The position numbers and the translations under genes were made by a program. Of a DNA stretch of 9,001 nt, positions 6,590 to 9,001 are shown piece after piece. Under the pieces are notes generated by a model. That model saw nothing but the letters and a program-made list of their open reading frames with translations. It had not been told where the DNA came from and did not search any database. The stretch comes from Pseudomonadota bacterium (lineage in GTDB: Bacteria > Pseudomonadota > Alphaproteobacteria > Acetobacterales > Acetobacteraceae). How positions within the stretch are numbered: the first letter of the stretch is position 1; each line of letters starts with the position of its first letter. The stretch lies in assembly GCA_021829055.1 (NCBI GenBank), contig JAJZCS010000063.1, forward strand, positions 1 to 9,001, read 5' to 3'.

Positions 6590-7720
6590 TCAATCAAGCG
6601 ACTTCCGAAACCGCAGAACACTCAACCCCAATAAGGCCGTTGCAAGGGCGGCGAGTGCTACAAGGTCCGGCCAAAGCACCGCCACGCCAACACCTTTCAG
6701 GAAAACTGCACGGATGACCACCAGAAAATAGCGCAGGGGATTGATATACGTGAGGGCACGCAACCAAAACGGCATTGATGCAATCGGAAAGGCAAACCCT
6801 GACAGGATAAATAACGGGTTAATCAGAAAGAAATTAAGCGCAAATGCTTGTTGCTGCGTACGCGAAAGTGTCGAAAGCAAAAGCCCTAGTCCCAACGCTG
6901 CCAAAAGAAATAGTGAGGATCCCAGAAACATGACAAGCGGGTTTCCTACAAAGGGAACCCGGAACCACATTACCCCGAACACGCTAACAAGCATCACGTC
7001 TCCGAGACCGATCAGGAAAAACGGCAGAATTTTTCCAAGAATGAATTCTACCGGGCGAATTGGGCTTACCATGATCTGCTCAAGCGTTCCCACCTCGCGT
7101 TCGCGCACAATCGCAAATGCTGTTAAAGTCACCACTTGCAACAGCGTGATGGTCCCGATCACACCTGGAATGAAAAACCAATGATCCTTCAGCCCTTCGT
7201 TAAACCATGGCTGAATGGCAAGAGCAAGACGTACAGACGAACCCATAGGAATTCTGGAGCGGTCAGGAGATAACGAGGATTGCTCTTGCTCGTAGAGCGA
7301 CACGATCTGACTGACATAACCGAGCGCAATGAGGGCCGTGTTGGAGTTTGTTCCGTCCACGTTCACCTGCACCGGCGCAGTTTTTCCATTCTCCAGATCC
7401 CGGGCGAAGCCAGCATGGATCACGATTGCGACCGTTGCCAGGCCGCTGTTGATGTCCTCCGTTACCTGGCGCTCGTGAGTGGCCCAGTCGACAACATGAA
7501 ACCGGCCCGTGGCGACGAATCGGGAGATGAGAGCCCTGCTCTGTTGGCTATTGTCGAGATCCAGGACGGTGGTGGCAACGTGATTGACGGTAAAGGTCGC
7601 CGCATACCCAAACACCAGCATCTGGATCAGCAACGGGACGACCAACCGGAACATTGCCCAGCGGTCACGCCGAAGCTCCAGGAACTCCTTCATCAGCATG
7701 ACCTGAAGCCGCTCCAGCAT
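6590..7720 (-). CDS. ybhR: ABC-2 type exporter permease, YbhR-like
   Basis: Inner-membrane subunit of an ABC-2 exporter, 376 residues, close to E. coli YbhR (about 368). The layout is typical: a cytoplasmic start, membrane helix 1 about 22-44, an extracytoplasmic domain about 45-180 containing DGTNSNTALIALGYV and PWFNEGL, then five helices near 183-204, 230-252, 262-284, 291-313 and 349-369. The conserved cytoplasmic link REREVGTLEQIMVSPI (206-221) contacts the ATPase in this family; TQQQAF (288-293) and SGFAFPIASMP are also family marks. The ATG at 7718-7720 starts 3 nt after the stop of the upstream permease, with only a weak GGA/GAAG binding site, so translation is probably coupled. In E. 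coli the YbhF-YbhS-YbhR complex has been linked to export of drugs and cations; the substrate here is unknown. It is the last gene of the operon. The family call is firm; orthology to ybhR rests on order and motifs. Confidence 0.92.
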   Translation of the reverse strand: MLERLQVMLMKEFLELRRDRWAMFRLVVPLLIQMLVFGYAATFTVNHVATTVLDLDNSQQSRALISRFVATGRFHVVDWATHERQVTEDINSGLATVAIVIHAGFARDLENGKTAPVQVNVDGTNSNTALIALGYVSQIVSLYEQEQSSLSPDRSRIPMGSSVRLALAIQPWFNEGLKDHWFFIPGVIGTITLLQVVTLTAFAIVREREVGTLEQIMVSPIRPVEFILGKILPFFLIGLGDVMLVSVFGVMWFRVPFVGNPLVMFLGSSLFLLAALGLGLLLSTLSRTQQQAFALNFFLINPLFILSGFAFPIASMPFWLRALTYINPLRYFLVVIRAVFLKGVGVAVLWPDLVALAALATALLGLSVLRFRKSLD

Positions 7721-7723
7721 TCT

Positions 7724-8863
7724 TCAGTCCAACCGCTTGTGAAAGGCCCGTGCAGCGAGCCACAGAACAATCACCGTGTAGACAATTAAGCCAAGCTCGG
7801 GAGTGGCTAACGTGACGAGGCTACTGCCTTTAAGGAACACGGCCCGCAAGATGGTAACGAAATAACGCGCATAGATCAGCACTGTCGCGGCCCGAATAGG
7901 CGCTGGCATCTGATCGATCGGAAAAGTATAACCCGACAGAAGTGTCGTGGGAAGCATGGTGACGAGCAACGCCACTTGGCCAGCGCCGATTTGGCTTTTG
8001 ATCCGCACCGAGATCAGGTACCCGATCGCAAGCACTACTGCGATGAACAGGCACGTGGTGATCGTTAGGGCAATCCAGCTGCCACGCAGCGGTACGTGGT
8101 ACCAGTAGACAGCCATACCTAGGCAGAAGGCCGCGTCGATGGCGCCGATAACGAAATAGGGCACTAGCTTGCCAATCATTACCTCTAGCGGCGTTACCGG
8201 TGTGGAAATCAGCTGTTCCATTGTTCCGCGCTCCCACTCACGCGACACCGTTAGCGACGTCAGTTGAGCCCCGATAAGCGCTAGAATGACGGCAACCGCG
8301 CCCGGTATGATGAAGTTCCGACTATCTAAGCCTTCATTAAACCACACCCGAGGTTCGAGATCGATCATACCAACAGTCTGCAGCGGTGTACCGCGCCGTT
8401 GTGCCAAGTCGCGCGCGAGTATGGCGTTTGCTCGTGCTATGACCCCCTGGGCGTAACCGATGGCAATATTCGTGGTGTTGGTGTCGGTAGCGTCGAATAC
8501 GAGCTGTATGGGTCCGACTCCAGTGGACGCGAGCTCACGGGAGAAGTTCACTGGAATCACGAGGGCACCAATGCAGGTACCACTATCCAGGGCACCTCGG
8601 ATCGATCGATCGCGCGTGAGGACGGAGGTGATGCGGAACCAGTTGGAGGCAGCGAACTGCTCCACAAGGGTACGACTGGCCTGGCTGTTCTCCTGATCAA
8701 ACACGCAGAGCGGCACATGCTTGATGTCAAGGCTAACTCCATATCCGAGGAGGACCATCTGCATAAGCGGCATGATTAAAGCGAAGGCGAGACTCCGCGG
8801 ATCGCGCCAGACCTGCAGCATTTCCTTGAACACCATCGCAAGCACGCGTCTCCCATTGATCAT
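7724..8863 (-). CDS. ybhS: ABC-2 type exporter permease, YbhS-like
   Basis: First permease of the same exporter, 379 residues, against about 377 for E. coli YbhS. Helix 1 (about 25-45) is followed by an extracytoplasmic domain (46-182) with VFDATDTNTTNIAIGYAQG and VWFNEGLD, then helices near 184-206, 231-254, 263-285, 292-315 and 352-372. The coupling segment SREWERGTMEQLISTPVTPL (207-226), the LLSGYTFPIDQMP block (308-320) and the terminal KRLD match YbhS as I remember it. It shares WFNEGL and RAVFLKG with the next gene, so the two are paralogues that would form the heterodimeric channel. The ATG (8861-8863) overlaps the ATPase stop codon as ATGA, a sign of translational coupling. Nothing looks broken. 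The substrate is not predictable from sequence. Confidence 0.93.
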   Translation of the reverse strand: MINGRRVLAMVFKEMLQVWRDPRSLAFALIMPLMQMVLLGYGVSLDIKHVPLCVFDQENSQASRTLVEQFAASNWFRITSVLTRDRSIRGALDSGTCIGALVIPVNFSRELASTGVGPIQLVFDATDTNTTNIAIGYAQGVIARANAILARDLAQRRGTPLQTVGMIDLEPRVWFNEGLDSRNFIIPGAVAVILALIGAQLTSLTVSREWERGTMEQLISTPVTPLEVMIGKLVPYFVIGAIDAAFCLGMAVYWYHVPLRGSWIALTITTCLFIAVVLAIGYLISVRIKSQIGAGQVALLVTMLPTTLLSGYTFPIDQMPAPIRAATVLIYARYFVTILRAVFLKGSSLVTLATPELGLIVYTVIVLWLAARAFHKRLD

Positions 8864-9001
8864 TCCGAAACCGCCTTTTCCGATGGTCGGCGGGCCACGA
8901 GGCGGACAAAAACGTCTTCGAGACTCGGAACGATGATTTCAGCCGGTGCAGCCACAATGCCGTGGGTGGTGAGCAGCGATGGCAGTTCTGCGGATGTCGG
9001 C
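8860..9001 (-). CDS. ybhF: ABC exporter ATP-binding protein, C-terminal 46 residues (YbhF-like), cut by the window edge
   Basis: Only the end of the gene is present. The frame reads PTSAELPSLLTTHG, then APAEIIVPSLEDVFVRLVAR, and ends AVSE with TGA at 8860-8862. The PSLEDVFV block is the usual tail of ATPases that power ABC-2 exporters, which hydrolyse ATP in the cytoplasm to drive the permease pair encoded just downstream. The stop overlaps the permease ATG by two bases. Walker A and B motifs would lie outside the window, so I cannot tell whether it has one nucleotide-binding domain or two fused ones as in E. coli YbhF. The symbol is inferred from the downstream YbhS-YbhR order. Confidence 0.85.
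   Translation of the reverse strand, partial: PTSAELPSLLTTHGIVAAPAEIIVPSLEDVFVRLVARRPSEKAVSE

Noticed and set aside
6257..6593. Two overlapping minus-strand frames (78 and 89 codons) after the exporter operon
   Set aside because: Both need TTG starts, end in Gly/Arg- or Cys-rich low-complexity sequence, and match nothing known to me.
6741..8779. Plus-strand frames opposite the two permeases (126-169 codons)
   Set aside because: They are antisense shadows of well-supported membrane protein genes.
1..9001. CRISPR array, tRNA or rRNA genes
   Set aside because: No regularly spaced repeats of 23-40 bp, no tRNA T-loop or acceptor pattern, and no rRNA-like sequence was seen.

Overview
The window reads as a stretch of chromosome from a Gram-negative, probably proteobacterial, organism. 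The evidence is a TonB-dependent outer-membrane receptor with a signal peptide, an export operon of the enterobacterial YbhFSR type, and IS630- and IS110-family transposase relics. Base composition looks moderate, with the receptor gene by eye more AT-rich than the GC-rich IS relics. The relics remind me of elements common in acidophilic proteobacteria such as Acidithiobacillus, but I cannot fix the genus from sequence alone. All intact protein genes lie on the minus strand.

Layout from left to right. Positions 1-410 (minus) hold the N-terminal part of a badly frameshifted IS630-family transposase that runs off the left edge. 666-3128 (minus) is a complete TonB-dependent receptor standing alone, preceded by a leader and control region rich in inverted repeats (3129-3541). 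3542-4309 (plus) is a broken IS110-family transposase with frameshifts and a large internal deletion that joins its N-terminal catalytic region to its extreme C-terminus; 4310 to about 4500 looks like its noncoding 3' end. 4664-5425 (minus) is an intact 2,3-bisphosphoglycerate-dependent phosphoglycerate mutase (gpmA). 5426-6589 is about 1.16 kb with no convincing gene but several hairpins. 6590-9001 (minus) is the 3' part of an ABC-2 exporter operon: the last 46 codons of the ATPase, then two paralogous permeases (YbhS-like and YbhR-like) with overlapping or nearly abutting reading frames.

The genes do not form one pathway. The receptor would import an unknown ligand across the outer membrane using TonB energy. 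GpmA serves glycolysis and gluconeogenesis. The ABC-2 complex would export an unknown substrate across the inner membrane. The receptor is bracketed by two dead insertion sequences, which suggests a rearranged accessory segment set against core genes.

I found no tRNA, rRNA or CRISPR array and no clear evidence of a new defence or mobile system. The points most worth a second look are the cluster of dyads upstream of the receptor, the repeat-rich flanks of the IS110 relic, and a 68-codon open extension beyond the gpmA stop.
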